Shown: positions 33,962 to 44,986, counted from the stretch's first letter. The stretch: 64,000 nt of DNA from Phialophora verrucosa (GCA_002099365.1 MSED01000009.1:806001-870000); one strand, 5' to 3'. Notes: generated by a model from the sequence alone, not told the origin. Numbers and translations: made by a program.

Positions 33962-34356
33962 ATGGAATTCGATCCCGAGACCGCGCCGGAACATCCGTTC
34001 GCGCTGTATGCAACGGTTAGACTTCCTCAATTGTCTCGCACAAGAGCCTGTCCCAGCTGAACATTCATACTTAACAGATCAAGTGCAAAACGGGCGCCGC
34101 CGACAGAATGGAAAAAGAGTTGATGGCTTTGGTGGCGGCCACGAGGCTCGAGAAGGAAGTATTGGATTACTACATCTCGCGCGACCCAACGGAGGGCGAC
34201 CATTTTCACGTTTTCGAAAGGTATACCGGCAAGGCAGCACTCCTTGCACACATGAGCACCGCGGCTTTCCAGAAGTACATCGAGGCCGACTTGGTAGCAG
34301 AGTGTCGTCCGCGAATTTGTCAGCCTTTGAACCCTCCACCTCTTGGGAAGACCTGA
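33962..34356 (+). CDS. ABM-fold (YgiN-like) monooxygenase
   Basis: Exons 33962-34015 and 34078-34356, intron 62 nt with a weak GTTAGA donor and an AACAG acceptor. The product is 110 residues. The fold pattern of antibiotic-biosynthesis monooxygenase (ABM) dimers is clear: FALYATIKCKTGAADRMEKE, then EKEVLDYYISRD, FHVFERYTGKAALLAHM and FQKYIEADLVAE. The family includes quinol monooxygenases, cofactor-free oxygenases and heme-degrading relatives. The C-terminal 15 residues after LVAEC look less typical, so a further small intron is possible. It is divergently paired with the zinc ADH, consistent with a role in the same oxidative pathway. Confidence 0.75.
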
Positions 34357-34910
34357 GTAGAATCCCGAGAAGCGAAACCCTTAGCAGCGCGTCAGGCCTC
34401 GGCAGATGTCTTTTCAAACTCGGGACCTTTTAAGCAAGTATCTTACAAGCGATGGTGGCGTAGCAGTCGTCACGGCAAAGTATTAGAACCACTACAAAGT
34501 CCTAGCAATGCTGTTCCTTATTTACACAGAAACTAATGTGATTGATGGCGTGAATACAACTAGACTGTCTCGGGCTCTCTAGAAGGCTTTGTTGACGAGT
34601 GGTGCGAAAGCATTTATAGTACTTATTTGCACCCTTGGAGTGAGGCTACCTCAGGGTTCTTGGCGTCAAAGCCGACCTTCAGCTGTTCCTTCGATGGATG
34701 GTCAAGAATGAATGCTTCTTTCCTGCTCATGGGACATTTGCCTGAGGGCTCTTTAAGTGCTAGATTCCAAGAAAATTCCATCGAAACAGTTCCATTTGGG
34801 GGAGACGATCTGGTAAAATAACCGGAAACGAGAGGAGTGGAAAATAGCAGAGTCGGTTTTGAAATATCTCATTGTGACAGCTGAAGACTCTCATCAATCT
34901 CTGGGTGGAT
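34357..34910. other. Convergent intergenic region, no gene recognised
   Basis: Spacer between the 3' ends of the ABM gene and the first BVMO. Nothing supported. Confidence 0.6.
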
Positions 34911-37311
34911 CTATGTTCCACACACACCGTTCATGTGCAGGCTGGACGGAGCGGGAGGAGCAGGAGGCAGCAAAGCATGGCGCGTCTCCAGGTACCAGGC
35001 AATATCGCTGCCGTCATATTCGGTGGTTGCAAACCCATTGCCAAGGAATGCGAACTCGTTATCCGTGAAGTACTCAAGATCGTAATCTTCGTATCTTGGG
35101 GTGCTAAGCAGATCTGCAAGCACAATCCGAGATCCCGGGAAGATGGTGGGGATGCCGTCGACCGTTCCACCCTTAAACCAGGACGGGCAAGGCTGAACCC
35201 AAGCAGTGCGCTGGACCCAGAGGTCGGCGTGTTCCATGAACTTTGCAGTGGCCTTTCGCTTTGGCACTACGGACTTGATATCCTCTCTTTGCATTTTCTT
35301 AACGATTGCGAGGATATTGTCGAAAAAAAGTTCACACATGGCCGTGTAGGAGCCGTGTCCGAAGGAGAAATACGGCCCGCCAATGGTGAAGTAGTTCGGG
35401 ACTGTCGCCGTAAAGGTCAGCACACATTCTTGCGTTGCATCTCAACGGGAAAGCAGACTTACTATCAGGGAAGGCCAGAGACAGATAAGAGGTTGGCCGC
35501 TTTCTCTGCATATCTTGTAGGTTGACTCCATTGAAGCCCACCACGGGAAATCGGGGTACCCAGGTTGTGTCGAATCTACGCCACTGTTAGTGGCTTCTCG
35601 AATGGAGCATGATGATCACGCAAAAGTGCCTTACCCTGTCGCGCAGATAATGACATCGACTTCCACCTCCTTTCCATCGCTGTCCAAGAAGCCCTTGGGT
35701 GTAACTTCCTTCAAACCCTCGAGGTAAGGAGTGACGTTGTCATGGATGAGGGCTTCCAGAAAGCCGTTCCCTGGCTGTGCAAGGGGGAAAGAAATCAGTA
35801 AGTCTCTTAAAATCCAAGGGATCCACCAGGTACGGGTTCAACATACAGTTGGGCGTCGACATCCGACGTTGAAGGTTTTAGGAATTATGCGCTCAATGAG
35901 CTTTTCATTGCCTTGGAGCTTCCTCTTCATCTCGTTGATCGAGAACTGGAAAACCAAACCGAGTCAGCAATCAACAAGGTGTTTCATGAAAACGGCCATT
36001 GCAACATACCGCCTTTGCCTCTTCAGCTTCAGGGGTGCCAACTTGAATCATTTTGAAGTTTTTGCTGATCTCTGACTCAATGTCTTTACAGTACTTGAGG
36101 TATTCCTCAGGATGTGAAGCGAAATGCTTCTTCTGTTCTTCTGTATCTAGAGAGTTTGTTAGTTACCCAGCGAACAGGCTGTTTCCGCCCCCGGCGGGCG
36201 CGGTGCTCGACGGAGAAGGGAGAGGAGAAGTTGGGGGGGGGGGGGGCACGGTCGCATACACTTGAAGTTGGTTCCGTTTGGACCTGCGTACTTTTGAGCA
36301 AAGCCTGCCGTCATCCAAGTTGACGAGCGGATCCAGCAATATAAATGGTCAACTTTGTCCACTATGGTTGGGATGATCTGAACACCACTGCTCCCAATAC
36401 CGACGACAGCGACACGTTTACCGGTCAGGTCATATTTCTCGTCGAAATCTGCGGTATGCATGAGCTTTCCTGTGTAAGATTCAAGGCCTTTGATCTTAGG
36501 CCAGTCCCAAGCACTAGGGTACACTGTATCAGTCTTTCGAAGAACCTGAACAGTCTGAGAGGGTGAGATTACTTGAGAATGCCACTGCAGTTGATAAACA
36601 CGTCACACGTGTCGACAAAGGTCTCTCCGTTCAAAAGATTTTGGACGTGAATGCTCCACTGCCCTTTTTCGCCATCAAAATACGCGCCGATGATTTTGTG
36701 ATTCAATTGGAAGAATCGTGAGAGATCAAAGCGCTCCACCACTTCCTTGAAGTATTGAAGGATCTCAGGACCCTTCGAGTAATACTCTGACCAATTTGGA
36801 TTCTTTGCCCAAGAAAACTATCTTGAGGTGAGTGGAATGAACCTTCTGGAGAGACCACACCAGTTTTCCTTACCTGATAGATGTGGGACGGGATATCGCA
36901 AGCGACACCAGGATACCTTTGTAAAGATACTGTCAATCAGGGACCGAGAAGTTGGCAATTGGAAATTCAGACATACCGATTCTCATACCAGGTACCCCCA
37001 TATTCGGGATTCTTCTCGTAAATCGTGAGGGAGACTTTTTCCAGCGCCTCAGGCAAGAATTTGGCAAGGCAGATTCCTCCACACCCGGCGCCCAGAGCAA
37101 CGACCCTCATGGGCCTTTTAGTACCGACGAGCTTCTCGTTGATCTTGTATCCATTCTCGTTCGTGTTCTTCCATCCATATCGCTTAGGCAACGACTCGAA
37201 GTCGGGCACCCCGAACTGGGAGGTGAAATTTGTGGTGGGTTCCGGCAACATTTTGGACAACAACAAGTTTTGGTATGAATCGCTACTTCGTCCGCGTTGA
37301 AGGTCGATCAT
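34911..37311 (-). CDS. Baeyer-Villiger monooxygenase 1 (class B flavoprotein)
   Basis: Nine exons: 37311-36977, 36916-36874, 36817-36573, 36513-36260, 36146-36010, 35945-35847, 35774-35635, 35575-35463, 35401-34911. All joins keep frame and give 618 residues. The first FAD-binding motif is VALGAGCGGICLAKFL, followed by GGTWYENRYPGVACDIPSH. The NADPH-binding Rossmann motif is VVGIGSSGVQIIPT. Between them is the BVMO fingerprint in the form YTGKLMHTADF (canonical FxGxxxHxxxW, with Tyr and Phe as conservative changes). VDVIICATGFDT and DIPNYFTIGG follow. It inserts oxygen next to a ketone to make an ester or lactone using NADPH and O2. It has a paralogue at 51726-53905. Confidence 0.93.
36233..36246. 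repeat. 14-base poly-G run inside intron 4 of BVMO 1
   Basis: A homopolymer of 14 G is visible on the plus strand (poly-C in the transcript). It is within the 113-nt intron 36259-36147, so it does not affect the protein. Confidence 0.95.
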
Positions 37312-37839
37312 TCAACAAGTCTTTCAAGACGAGTGAAATAGAGAAATAGGAATACGGAGCCAGAACTCCTAGCGCAATGGGGAAGGAGTGGAGTGGAGCA
37401 ATGGCAACTGGAGAAATCCTCACCTGAACTGTCGGCCAACATCCAAATAGTCCGGCATCAAGGACCTGACCTTTCCCGTTACTGTCAAGCCGAAATCTGC
37501 TAGACCTGCACACTTCACGACTTCGAAGACTTCGAAGACAGTGACAGACCACCTGGCTGCCGGTGCGTAATTACTCCACTGTCCTTCAGGTGATGATTCC
37601 AAATGGATCGCTTAGACCTTGACAGGGAAGATCAACACTGCTTTCTAGGCTGCGTTATTCATTCGTAAGCGTGCTATGTATTGAATGCTCACTTCAACAA
37701 ATCTCCCCATCATCCACCGGGAAGATCACCCCGTGGGCCGGTGAGGTGTCGTCGCTCTGAATGCGACGGCCTTTGCCACCTGGTCGGGTTCGCCGCCTCT
37801 ACATAACGGAGACGTCGTGGTGGAAGGCTCTTCTTCTGC
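37312..37839. other. Upstream region of BVMO 1, no gene recognised
   Basis: It lies upstream of the BVMO start and downstream of the SDR pseudogene. It has a short doubled GACTTCGAA word at 37519-37539. Confidence 0.5.
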
Positions 37840-38486
37840 CTTCTAGAACACCGTTCGTCGCATAGGAGTCTCGATGGCGCCTCTTCGATTGAATACGTTA
37901 TCAGCATTCTCGATTCAAGCGGTGACCAGAGACAATAATTATGGTCCAACACAATTCAAACGGATTCCCATGGTCCGTAGTCTCGTGTAGCAGTGTGCGT
38001 TCCTAAAACACTGTGCTTGCTTACGGTGTAAGTAGACATACCCAGCTTCCCATTCATCGACAGGATACTTATTATGTTGACGATAGAGACACCTCTCTTC
38101 ATAATTCCAATTCAGCGTAGACGTAATTCATTACCTCTGTGATATTCACTTTCAGGACAAGATCGCATTCTTCGAGTGGCTGTCATCACAGATTATCCAA
38201 AAAAGAGTCCTACGGGACTTTTGCCGACTAACCCGGCAAGGTGGCGCTGCCGTCCAACTCACCGAAGTTCTCGAAGGAGGAGACGTCCACCTTTCGGCCC
38301 GTCACTTCGGCTCTCGAAGCTCGAAGCCCAGAGACAGCGGCTTCATCCAGTTTCTCCTGCTGTACGTCCGCCAGCGCCAAGTTTGCACCTTGGCAGCACG
38401 TAGTCATGCAAGCCCCATCTCACTGCCGGGCTACCGCTTCCCTCTTCCGCGGAATGGTGATTACTTTCCCTGACAGTGAAGCCATA
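37840..38486 (-). pseudogene. Decayed SDR gene with frameshifts and stops
   Basis: Reading the minus strand from an ATG at 38486, the whole length of a classical SDR can be followed, but in changing frames. It begins MASLSGKVI, then a disrupted nucleotide-binding loop with an in-frame stop. GANLALADVQQEKLDEAAVS and GRKVDVSSFENF follow. After an intron-like gap come EECDLVLKVNITEVMN, KRGVSIVNIISILSMNGK and the active site YTVSKHSVLG, then TATRDYGP and a stop. At least three frame changes are needed. It differs from the other SDRs in the window, so it is not a simple recent copy of one of them. Confidence 0.75.
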
Positions 38487-39211
38487 TCGCCGTGGGTAGA
38501 AAAGTCAAAGGACAGTATCAATACAAACATTGAATGAGGTGAGCATCGGCTCTGCATTCTGGCGTCGTACTGGCATCCACGAGTCCACGACCATTTCAAA
38601 ACTCGTGTCTCGGTGGTTTAGAGTGCTGATCGACTAGCTGCTGTACCGAATGTGGGAACGCCGATGCCAACAGGGACGTTGTCTAAACTATACGGGTTCA
38701 CTGCCGGCCCCTGGCACCACGGATTCGACCGCGGAGTGTACGACTTAATTTCACATCGTCCGAGGGACGGCCAGCTGAGGCATATTAAGCAGTATTTGAT
38801 TTCCAACACTTTAGTTGTAGTAGAAATCACCGCCACACGGTCGTCACTACTTCCGCAGCATTTCAAGCGTTACTTGCTTCGAACATGTATCGAAAGCATA
38901 GCGAGGCCGCCCTATACCTGTCAGAAAGTGATCTTCTTCGGCCTCGCCGTCTCCGAGCCTGGCTCTTGCTGCAGGCTGGACAAGTTTCCATTGACTTCAA
39001 CGCCTGGAAATCGCCTTTGTTTACAGCGAGTATTAGACGAGAAAGTCGATGCAGAGTGCAATAAATTGTGATAATAGCACTGATTATGGTACGTTTCGCA
39101 TCAGGTTAAGAATACAAGTTGACAATTCCACTGCCCGTGTTACATTTCAGGGCCGTTTCCGATCAACTCAAGTTGTTATCCTATTCGCATAGCTCTCATC
39201 GAGTGACTTGT
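38487..39211. other. Intergenic, no gene recognised
   Basis: A 420-nt plus-strand frame at 38652-39071 contains protein-like text (LYGFTAGPWHHGFDRGVYDL), but I do not recognise a family. It could be another relic. Confidence 0.5.
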
Positions 39212-41008
39212 TCAAGGTAGATTGAAAAAGTCTAAATTCAAGTCCTCGGGCCAAGGAAAGTATTGACTCATGGACCCCGGCTGCTCGAAGGCCCAGTCCA
39301 ACTCGGAAGGCATGAACGAGTTGTCTGCCAGCAATGCTCTAATGAGAGGGCTCGTCTCAACTGTAATATACGGGAAGAATGAATGCCAGTCCATGGCGCG
39401 GCTCCGTGCAGGCAGAGTGGGATCTGCCGCGGTCGCAAGTCTGTCTCCGTTGCGCCCATCCTTCCTGGCTGCAAGCATCCTGTCGATGCCGCTCTTGAAC
39501 ATCTGCGCCGAGTGCCAGTGTTCGGCCATGACTTTGAGTGCAGAATACAGGATTTGGATGTCGTGGTCGATTGCTGGAGCCAAGTCTTCCAGGCGTTCCA
39601 CAGAGAGGAGACAAAGTAAGGCGACCGACAGATACCAATTGGCTTGTCCCGCCAGAAATCTCAAGGATCCGCGAAGAAGATAGTCGTGAAATATCCGTGC
39701 CGTGCAGGAGGCGGCTATTATGGCGGTAGTGGATGGAATGGGTAGATTTCCCTCGGACTTTTTCAGGTCTAAAACCGAGATACAGGCAAGGTAGGTCAAA
39801 TGCAACCCGTGAACTTCTCGATGGTAGTTTACCGACACCGTGGACCTTATTGCTGGAAGCAGGTCATGTGGCAAGGCTTGGACCCAGTCCTGAAGCTCTT
39901 TGGCCAACGGTGAGCTTACTGCACGCCCGTCCTTATTGCGCCGGAGTAGCGTACCAACTTTGCCGACGATCACACAGAGGGATATCCATTTGAGAGCGAT
40001 CTGGTTGCTCAGAGATCCCGGAGTGGGAAAGTCGGCGTCCGTGGGCATCGGAGTTTCACAGTCGTCCAAGTCGATGATGATGGGGCGCCCTTGCGATAGC
40101 GCTGTAACACGTTCCCTCGCCTGTACGATATGTCAATATTAGTTCTAACGAGCAACATGGCGCATATTTCCACGAAGAACTGGGAGGAGAGTGCTTACGA
40201 CAAGGGTCCACCATATTCGTCGTCTGAGACTGGTTGTATCTCCAGCGGGCCGTGGTTGATTTGGCTCGGATTCTCGGTGGAAACCCATTTGTTCTAGGGC
40301 AACTCAGGTGTCAGATCCAGCTGCAATAAGACACTAAACTCTGCAGCCCTAAATAGAGGGGTAGATTGCCCGTCTAAACTTTCAAAAGCTTTTGAAGGTG
40401 GGGGAAAACATTCAGGAAGCTCTGACTTACGGCACAGTCGTATCGCAGTGCCCGTCCACCACCAAGTGGTGTCGATGCTTACGACATTAGGTCCTTCCGC
40501 GCTCCACCAGTAGAATAGCATAATAGCAATGACCCGAATGAGAGGATTCGGTTCTTGATTCCCGTAAAACAGCTCCTTGGCCCGATTATAGTGCTGCATG
40601 GAGGTCACATGCTCAATCAGCGAGGGCGATATTTGATTTCCACAAAGTGCAAGGGCATGCTTGAGAAGTAATGATTGTTTGAACTCGATCTCCATTTCAT
40701 AGGTAGCCCTGTCCAATACGGGAGTGAAAATACCATACTCGAAGTATGTTTCAGCATAGGTCTGCTCCAAACCTGGTGAAAAGGAGTCGACGGCGAGAGT
40801 CAAGACCGAGCTCCGTTGAACTGGCGAACTTACGGACTCGGAAGTGCTGTCGAGGCTGAATATTTGCATATAACCTGTATCGCCTATATAGCTGGGCTGT
40901 GGCTGGTGCTTTGATGGACTGTCATTCAGGTCATCGGATAGTGCTTGACTCAGACTGGGTCCCTGGGAGATCAGCTCATGCCGTGATGACGGGTGGCGTT
41001 CTGGTTCT

Positions 41009-41039
<31 letters not shown>

Positions 41040-41508
41040 CCTTCCGTGGTGCTGAGGGCAGCGGCTGCGGCAGCGGCAGCGGTTCTTGGTCCTGCTGTTG
41101 TTGGGGCTCGGGAAGTTTTGCCGCCGGAAGGGAATTCTTGATGTTTGCTGCCGAGTCGGATGTCTTCCATGTACTCCTTTTGGAGGGGCGTAACCTTATT
41201 GTGGAGCTTGGTTAGGATCATGTTCAAAACGTGGCCCAGACACGGGAAACCCACAGGCATTCTGAGTCAGCATCTAGACAGTTTGAGCATTGGTTGATAC
41301 GTTCACTGTCCTCGATTTTCAGATCGCACCGTATCTGTGGCCCTAATTACTACCGGAGCAAGTTTTGACCTTGGGAGGGGACCAGCATGATCGGTACCTT
41401 TTTTTCGTGGCAGCGTATGCAGACAACCCTTGCTCGTTTGTGAGACCTCGAGTCCTGCAGCTCATGGTTACGTGTCTGGCCGTTGTGTAACGAGAATTGG
41501 GCAAGCAT
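39212..41508 (-). CDS. Zn2Cys6 fungal transcription factor with polyglutamine tract
   Basis: Five exons: 41508-41398, 41334-41255, 41194-40431, 40293-40199, 40120-39212; introns 63, 60, 137 and 78 nt. Product 652 residues. The zinc cluster spans the first intron: CIRCHEKKIRC, a 12-residue loop (DLKIEDSERINQ), then CSNCLDADSEC. The middle loop is longer than the usual 5-6 residues. A Pro/Gln-rich linker with ten Gln in a row follows, then the fungal-specific regulatory domain with WWWTGTAIRLCQQMGFHRE and SLRRRIWWTLVARERVTALS. It should be a nuclear activator or repressor. It is head-to-head with the CMD gene and is a candidate local regulator of the cluster. Confidence 0.88.
41009..41039. repeat. 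CAG/CAA repeat coding polyglutamine in the transcription factor
   Basis: An alternating TTG/CTG series on the plus strand encodes ten consecutive Gln on the minus strand, flanked by Glu. It lies in the linker after the zinc cluster. Confidence 0.9.
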
Positions 41509-41675
41509 GGCTGGGAGGCAGAGTTGTTCTTTGCCGAAACATGGTGCTAGGCCCGACTTAAAAGAGAATGCGAGTGCCAAGTGCCGCGAAGTTGCGGGGT
41601 CTGGGGGATTTAAGGGGGTGTGGAGTCGCCGAACCGATGCAAAGGGGCTAGATGAGACTGCATTGCCGACCGATC

Positions 41676-41714
41676 CGGGTAAGTGAGCCGTCCGGAAACG
41701 GTCAGTAGTACCGT
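41676..41714. promoter_or_regulatory. Two CGG-N9-CCG inverted repeats in a divergent promoter
   Basis: CGG at 41676 pairs with CCG at 41688 (nine bases between), and CGG at 41699 pairs with CCG at 41711 (again nine between). The second has five-base arms, ACGGT and ACCGT. Zn2Cys6 dimers bind CGG inverted repeats with fixed spacing. The sites lie between the starts of the transcription factor (41508) and the CMD gene (41873). Function is inference. Confidence 0.4.
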
Positions 41715-41872
41715 CACCTGCATGCTGCTTTGTTCGAAGACAGGATCCAGTCTGCGAGCAGCCAATTTTAAAGCCAGAACACAGCAATCGTTGACAGGCT
41801 ACGGCGGCAAGGACTGTGACTCTGGCAGAATCGTCCTCAGCGTCGGGAATCCGTTTTCAGTGTGGCCTCAAG

Positions 41873-42338
41873 ATGGCGGAAAAGGCGGATCGAAAGGCCA
41901 TTGAGCACGCGCAGCAAGTCCTCTACGAGGAAGGCACAAAACTTCGTGCTGAGGTGTTTGGGCAAGACTATATCGCCAGTTCGAAGGCTCTCTCCTCATT
42001 CCAGCAGCCAATCCAATCTATGGCTGTAGCAGCAGGCTGGTCCCTAACCTGGACCAGACCTGGGCTGGAGCGGAAGACCCGTTCCCTGTTGTGTTTGGCA
42101 ATGTTGGCCGTGCTGGGTCGGGACCATGAAATAGCTGTCCACACTCGAGGTGCCATATCCAACGGCTGCACAAAAGAAGAGATACAAGAAGCATTGTTTC
42201 AGGTATTGTTGGCTCAAGGAGAGTGTTGGAATTATCTGAAGGGCTAAAAGTTCCTAGGTGGCTGTCTATGCTGGTGTTCCAGCCTCCTTAAACGCCACCC
42301 GCATTGCCGACATGGTCCTCCAAGAGCTTCAGGGATAA
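41873..42338 (+). CDS. Carboxymuconolactone decarboxylase (CMD/AhpD-like) family protein
   Basis: Exons 41873-42202 and 42258-42338, intron 55 nt; product 136 residues. The CMD core is clear: RPGLERKTRSLLCLAMLAVL, then HEIAVHTRGAISNGCTKEEI, and after the splice VAVYAGVPASLNATRIA. The spacing fits the small helical CMD fold. No CxxC pair of the AhpD peroxidase type is present, so a decarboxylase or hydro-lyase-like role is more likely. In protocatechuate catabolism the family decarboxylates gamma-carboxymuconolactone, but fungi use a different route, so the substrate here is open. Its 3' end lies 9 bp from the stop of the convergent SDR gene. It faces the transcription factor gene across 364 bp. 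Confidence 0.87.
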
Positions 42339-42347
42339 TCAAACCAC

Positions 42348-43508
42348 TCAGGTCTGGGAGTTTCCAAACGCGCCGTAGTGAAGTGCCGATGCTACAGATT
42401 GCAGCTTGTTCAATGGTGTGCCGGGCTTATGGTCATCGGCGTGCAGATCCAAGTAGCCAACAGGGGAGATTTCTCGGGGGACAACTCCGAGAGCTCGTCC
42501 TGACACCCAAAACATTAGTTCACAGACAGCAAAAATTGCACACGCGATGCATACCATTGATCGACGGATCTGAAGCTATGTGTAACACTGCATTGACAGA
42601 GTCTTCCGTAGTCGCAAAGTCGACGCCCATCTTTCTGAATTGTGCGCCTGCATTATCCAAGAACGACTGTGGCATGATAGGGGTGGCAACGAACCTGAAG
42701 AGCTTGTCAGTATCAACTCGGCAGAGATAATAATGGGATCGTCTCGTACCATGGGGCCAAGACATTGACTCTCAGGAGGCCCTTGCGACGAATACAGGCC
42801 ATTATCCCACGGACGCCGTGCTTTGCTGCGGAATAGACGGAGGAGCCTTGCGTATCGATGTAGCCCATTACGCTAGAGATTAAAATCAAGCAGCGATCAT
42901 GATTCTCCTCTGGTTGGTGGTGGAAGTACCATCCAGCAAGCTTGGAGGTGTAAATGACGCCAATAAGGTTGACGTCTATCATCTTGGTAACTGGTTTCTT
43001 GGGCTCATCGTCCGTGAGACCGTCGAGAATGTCTGGTCCGTAGATGCCAGCATTCGCAATAACAATGTCAATGCCATTGTTGGGAGCCTTAGTCTTTGCA
43101 ATCTTGAAGAGATTGGCTTGATCCTCCCACGAGGTGACGTCGCATTTGGCAAACACGAATCTGGCATTTTCTGTTTCAGAACTTTTGCACTTCTATGTTG
43201 GAGGTTCGCATATACCTCTCTCCGAGATCGATTTTTGGAGGGTTCAAGTCACCGCTAACAACAAAAGCACTTGCAGAGAGTCAGCCACATGAGGAATTCT
43301 AGACTAGGTGGTCAATACCCAGCTTTGAGAAACGCTTGCACATAGCAAAGGCCCAATCCACTGCTGCCTGCGAAATTTTAGCCCGGGCTGCACTCTGGAA
43401 GCAAACACGTCGATCTCGCTTACCACCAGTGATAACGGCCGTCTTGCCAGCGAGCTTCGTTAAGTCTGGCTTGAGCAGATGGTCGACGGGAGCAACTTCG
43501 AACCCCAT
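42348..43508 (-). CDS. SDR-family oxidoreductase A (one doubtful splice)
   Basis: Proposed exons: 43508-43424, 43367-43319, 43269-43216, 43181-42750, 42694-42555, 42499-42348. Motifs: TGGSSGLG for cofactor, IVIANAGIYG, active-site Tyr and Lys in SSVYSAAKHG. The fourth exon is problematic. The consensus CAG acceptor (43172-43171, intron 45 nt) puts the frame out by one base, whereas the in-frame AAAAG acceptor implies a 34-nt intron, below the usual fungal minimum. Either the intron is unusual or there is a one-base insertion in the AAAA run at 43167-43170. The paralogue at 49878-51124 has the same intron position with a clean acceptor. The encoded enzyme is about 303 residues if spliced as listed. 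Confidence 0.75.
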
Positions 43509-43930
43509 GTTTTATCAATGTTTATTCGTGTAAAAGTGTGGAGTTAGAAGTTTGTGTGGCCGTTGAAGCTGTGGAAGTTCGTCTTTCAAGTCCTCCTTAT
43601 AATGAGACCAACCTGTATCACCCGGCCGGGCAGCAAAAGGCTCCCTCAGCCTGTCATCGGCTCGTGGCTTGTCGCTCCTACAAAAGGGATGGAATTGCTC
43701 GAAGCGGTGACTCCGCTCTTCGCCCACTTTACCGAAAGAAAGCGGAAAACCGCTCACACGGGAATGGACGTTTTCACGTGACTCTCCTCTCTTTCCCCCA
43801 TCCTCAGTTTTATCAATGGTCTTCCGATTGTATAGTCCTTCACAGAACCACACTAATTTCATTTCTTTCTGCAACCTCAAAAAAAGGCCTTGTTTGTCTC
43901 TTTCTTGGTCCGACCTTGTCTGCAATTGAA
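43509..43930. promoter_or_regulatory. Divergent promoter region between SDR A and SDR C
   Basis: 422 bp between head-to-head starts. It holds a perfect palindrome CCCGGCCGGG at 43621-43630 and a perfect inverted repeat AGCGG-AAAA-CCGCT at 43741-43754, both of the CGG type that Zn2Cys6 proteins bind. Confidence 0.45.
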
Positions 43931-44986
43931 ATGGCCGACCAGCAGTCTCTTCCAGATGGTGACCTCATTCCCTTGAAAGGCAGGTTTGAGTTGACTGGGA
44001 AGAATTATGTAAGTGGCCTTGGTTTGCTGATCAGACAATTCTCAACGCTATTGAAGCCTGGCTCCCAGCAGGCTCAAAGCTTTGGTCCGAAGTTCCTTTT
44101 GATCTGACGATCAAGCAGGTGGTGACAGGCGGTGGCAGGGGCATTGGCTATGCTGCAGTACGGGGCATCGCGGAGATGGGAGGAAACGTAGCTGTCCTGG
44201 ACTATGCAGACGCTCCTGTGAAAGATTTTGCGAATCTCGAGAACGAATTTGGTGTCAAAACCAAATATATCAAGACCGACGTTACGAATGAAGCGAGCCT
44301 CACCAAAGCCTTTGAGGAAATTGTCGCCGACTTTGGATCTTTGCACGGATGGTGAGCTAGGTACTCAGAAAATGGATTCCAGTTGACTTTGCGGCTAGTG
44401 TCACGGCCGCTGGAATTTGTCCCGAAGGCCCTTTCATCAACCATGGGTGGGATGAGGTGAAGCGATGCTTCGACGTCAATGTGAGGAACTTCGGCTGTCA
44501 TATACCCTGACATTGTACTAACGTGGCATCAAGATCACTGGCACATATTTCGCTTGTCAATTAGCGGCCAAAGACATGCTCAAGCACAACAAGGGTGGCA
44601 GTCTCGTCCTTATTGCGTCGACTTCTGCCATTATGGCGACCCCAGGCCATAAATTGTCAGCCTACAACGCTTCCAAAGGGGCGGTGAAGATGTTGGCTAC
44701 TGCGCTCAGTGTCGAGTTGGGTCCGCAGAAAATTCGGGTCAACTCTCTTTCGCCTGGTTACACTAGCACTGAGCTTCTCAAGCCCCTCCTGGCGGAAAAG
44801 CCAGAGAGGATCGACATTATGAATAAAGAGCCCCCGATGCAACGTATCGGTACTCGAAATGACCTTGTCCCAGCCATCATCTACCTACTCAGCGATGCAT
44901 CTGGCTATACCAGCGGAGCTGACCTGGTGGTATCTGGCGGTCTCCACGGAGGCCGCATCTCCACAAGGTACATGGCAACTGACTAG
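43931..44986 (+). CDS. SDR-family oxidoreductase C
   Basis: Four exons: 43931-44008, 44119-44351, 44399-44480, 44534-44986; introns 110, 47 and 53 nt; product 281 residues. The cofactor loop is VVTGGGRGIGYA, followed by VAVLDYAD whose Asp suggests NAD(H). Asn/Ala/Gly appear as TAAGICP. The active-site Ser is in LIASTSAIM and the catalytic pair in LSAYNASKGA. The C-terminal part VNSLSPGYTSTEL and SGYTSGADLVVSGG are normal. It resembles fungal sorbose-reductase or gluconate-type SDRs. It is intact and divergently arranged with SDR A, so it may share control. Substrate unknown, probably an alcohol or ketone of the local pathway. Confidence 0.93.

Noticed and set aside
33675..34433. 252-codon plus-strand frame covering the ABM gene
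   Set aside because: The ABM motifs are in a different frame with a short intron; the long frame is Arg/Ser/Pro-rich without family signal.
38652..39071. 420-nt plus-strand frame with protein-like text
   Set aside because: No recognised family, no good splice context, and it lies among pseudogene DNA. Kept only as a note in the intergenic entry.
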